Positions 62,917 to 64,000 of a DNA stretch of 64,000 bases are shown piece after piece (the stretch's first letter is position 1; each line of letters begins with the position of its first letter). The stretch covers positions 3,782,001 through 3,846,000 of the forward strand of contig NZ_CP027433.1 in NCBI RefSeq assembly GCF_002993285.1, given 5' to 3'. The DNA is from Gordonia iterans. GTDB taxonomy: Bacteria > Actinomycetota > Actinomycetes > Mycobacteriales > Mycobacteriaceae. The position numbers and the translations under genes were made by a program. The notes beneath the pieces were generated by a model. The model searched no databases, was not told the origin of the DNA, and worked only from the letters and a program-made list of their open reading frames with translations.

Positions 62917-63081
62917 ATGCCTCCCAAGACAACTGACCTTGTGGACGACGACGAGTTGGACCCCGTCGCCGACGAGACCGCCAACTCGGCCCGCCGCGTC
63001 GTCGCCGCGTACGCCGCCGATGCCGACGAGTGCCGCATGCTCTTCGCGATGCTCGGCATCGAGCCTGGAGAGACCGACTGA
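62917..63081 (+). CDS. 54-aa acidic protein upstream of otsA
   Basis: The short protein is acidic (TDLVDDDELDPVADE, residues 6-20) and then helical (SARRVVAAYAADADECRMLFAMLGI). One Cys lies in DECRML. The leaderless promoter directly at its ATG and its stop only 3 bp before the otsA ATG argue that it is real and translated with otsA. I do not recognise a family; a small regulator or partner of trehalose synthesis is possible but unproven. Confidence 0.68.
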   Translation: MPPKTTDLVDDDELDPVADETANSARRVVAAYAADADECRMLFAMLGIEPGETD

Positions 63082-63084
63082 CCC

Positions 63085-64000
63085 ATGTCGGCCGCTGAGC
63101 CGGGTGCCGACGTCACCCGTTCGGGCGCCGACTTCGTCGTCGTCGCCAACCGCCTTCCCGTCAACAAGAAGGTCCTCGCCGACGGCACCGTCACCTGGAC
63201 TCGTGCGCCCGGCGGTCTGGTGACCGCGCTGGCACCGATCTTCGACAGCACCCCCGGCGCGTGGGTCGGCTGGACCGGCAGCGCCGACTCCGACGACGAC
63301 CCGCGCGTCGACGGCATCGAGATCCATGCGGTCCCGCTCAGCGCGGACGAGGTCGAGGACTACTACGAGGGTTTCTCGAACTCCACGCTGTGGCCGCTGT
63401 ATCACGACGTGCTGGTCAAACCCGTCTATCGCGCCGACTGGTGGGATGCCTACGTCGCGGTCAATCGCCGGTTCGCGCAGGCCGCTTCCGATGCCGCAGC
63501 GACCGGCGGAACGGTGTGGGTGCAGGACTACCAACTTCAGCTGGTGCCGGCGATGCTGCGCGCACTGCGCCCCGATCTGAAGATCGGCTTCTTTCTGCAC
63601 ATCCCGTTCCCGCCGTACGAGCTGTTCAGCCAGCTCCCGTGGCGGCGAGAAATCCTCGACGGGCTGCTCGGCGCCGACCTGATCGGTTTCCATCTGCCCG
63701 GCGGCGCCCAGAACTTCCTGACGCTGAGCCGCCGGATCCTCGGTGTCGAGGCGTCGTCCGACCCGGTCGGCGTCCGCACCGATTTCGGGACCGTGGATCT
63801 CGGCGACCGCGTCGTCCGGGTCGGCGCGTTCCCGATCTCCATCGACTCGGCGGGGGTGGCCGAACAGGCCGCATCGTCGCGGGTCCAGGAGCGTGCGGTG
63901 GAACTGCGCAAGCAGCTCGGCGATCCGAAGCACCTGCTCCTGGGCGTCGACCGTCTCGACTACACCAAGGGCATCGACGTCCGGATCGAGTCGCTGGAGC
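63085..64000 (+). CDS. otsA: Trehalose-6-phosphate synthase OtsA (3' end beyond window)
   Basis: The first 305 residues of a GT20 enzyme that makes trehalose-6-phosphate from UDP- or GDP-glucose and glucose-6-phosphate. [14 protein letters not shown] carries the N-terminal substrate-binding Arg (near residue 23). [45 protein letters not shown] (cut), [36 protein letters not shown], and [10 protein letters not shown] at the window end are all family motifs. Trehalose feeds osmoprotection and mycolyl trehalose. The ATG at 63085 follows the 54-aa gene by 3 bp. Confidence 0.95.
   Translation, partial: MSAAEPGADVTRSGADFVVVANRLPVNKKVLADGTVTWTRAPGGLVTALAPIFDSTPGAWVGWTGSADSDDDPRVDGIEIHAVPLSADEVEDYYEGFSNSTLWPLYHDVLVKPVYRADWWDAYVAVNRRFAQAASDAAATGGTVWVQDYQLQLVPAMLRALRPDLKIGFFLHIPFPPYELFSQLPWRREILDGLLGADLIGFHLPGGAQNFLTLSRRILGVEASSDPVGVRTDFGTVDLGDRVVRVGAFPISIDSAGVAEQAASSRVQERAVELRKQLGDPKHLLLGVDRLDYTKGIDVRIESLE

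Overview
The window is high-GC, densely coded DNA from the actinobacterial order Mycobacteriales. The mycothiol gene mshA, the RNA-polymerase factor carD, senX3-regX3, a close phoP-phoR pair, and gene order shared with Mycobacterium tuberculosis all point there. Three blocks are syntenic: Rv0486-Rv0491 (mshA, ybjN-like, gpm1, senX3-regX3), Rv3579c-Rv3589 (rlmB, cysS, ispF, ispD, carD, lpqE, radA, disA, Rv3587c-like, canB, mutY), and Rv0757-Rv0782 (phoP-phoR, HIT gene, purD, purB, purC, ptrB). Short dispersed palindromic repeats and the absence of mycobacterial PE/PPE genes make Gordonia or a near relative my best guess. That is an inference.

Layout: 1-8.1 kb holds a cut-off gene, an array of dispersed repeats, regX3/senX3, a small GNAT, gpm1, an acyl-CoA ligase, a YbjN protein and mshA. 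8.2-11 kb is a metal ABC transporter operon followed by a 106-bp MITE-like element. 11-15 kb holds a DUF2599 lipoprotein, a carboxylesterase, pxpA and rarD. 15.1-26.5 kb is the rlmB-to-mutY housekeeping block. 26.6-32.6 kb holds ptrB, purC, an SCO6745-like protein and purB. 32.7-37.8 kb holds a secreted SMP-30-like protein, then an MMPL transporter / CstR-type repressor / DUF302 cluster with three matching operators. 37.8-48.5 kb holds purD, a GT39-GT2/GtrA pair, a RecQ-like helicase, a DUF4203 membrane protein, a HIT protein and phoPR. 48.5-51.5 kb has an 82-bp tandem array, a RidA protein, a second carboxylesterase and a GyrI-like protein. 51.5-58 kb is one tight five-gene operon: FAD/NAD(P) protein, membrane protein, FHA protein, cation/proton antiporter and a kinase-fold protein lacking the catalytic Asp. 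58-64 kb holds an FUSC transporter, tRNA-Thr(TGT), thrE, a MerR/TipA regulator, a 54-aa protein and the start of otsA.

Regulation: fifteen gene starts have a TANNNT -10 box ending 6 or 7 nt before the ATG/GTG, the signature of leaderless transcription; this settles several start codons. Two 7-N4-7 direct repeats matching the PhoP box lie upstream of phoP and of the GT2-GT39 pair, suggesting autoregulation and PhoP control of a cell-envelope glycosylation operon. PhoB-like direct repeats precede senX3.

The best candidates for undescribed biology are the five-gene FAD/membrane/FHA/antiporter/pseudokinase operon, the CstR-controlled MMPL-DUF302 unit, and the invasion of coding sequences by short dispersed repeats: an in-frame six-unit array in ptrB, and a shared 28-bp element duplicated at a 36-bp period in both ptrB and the antiporter.
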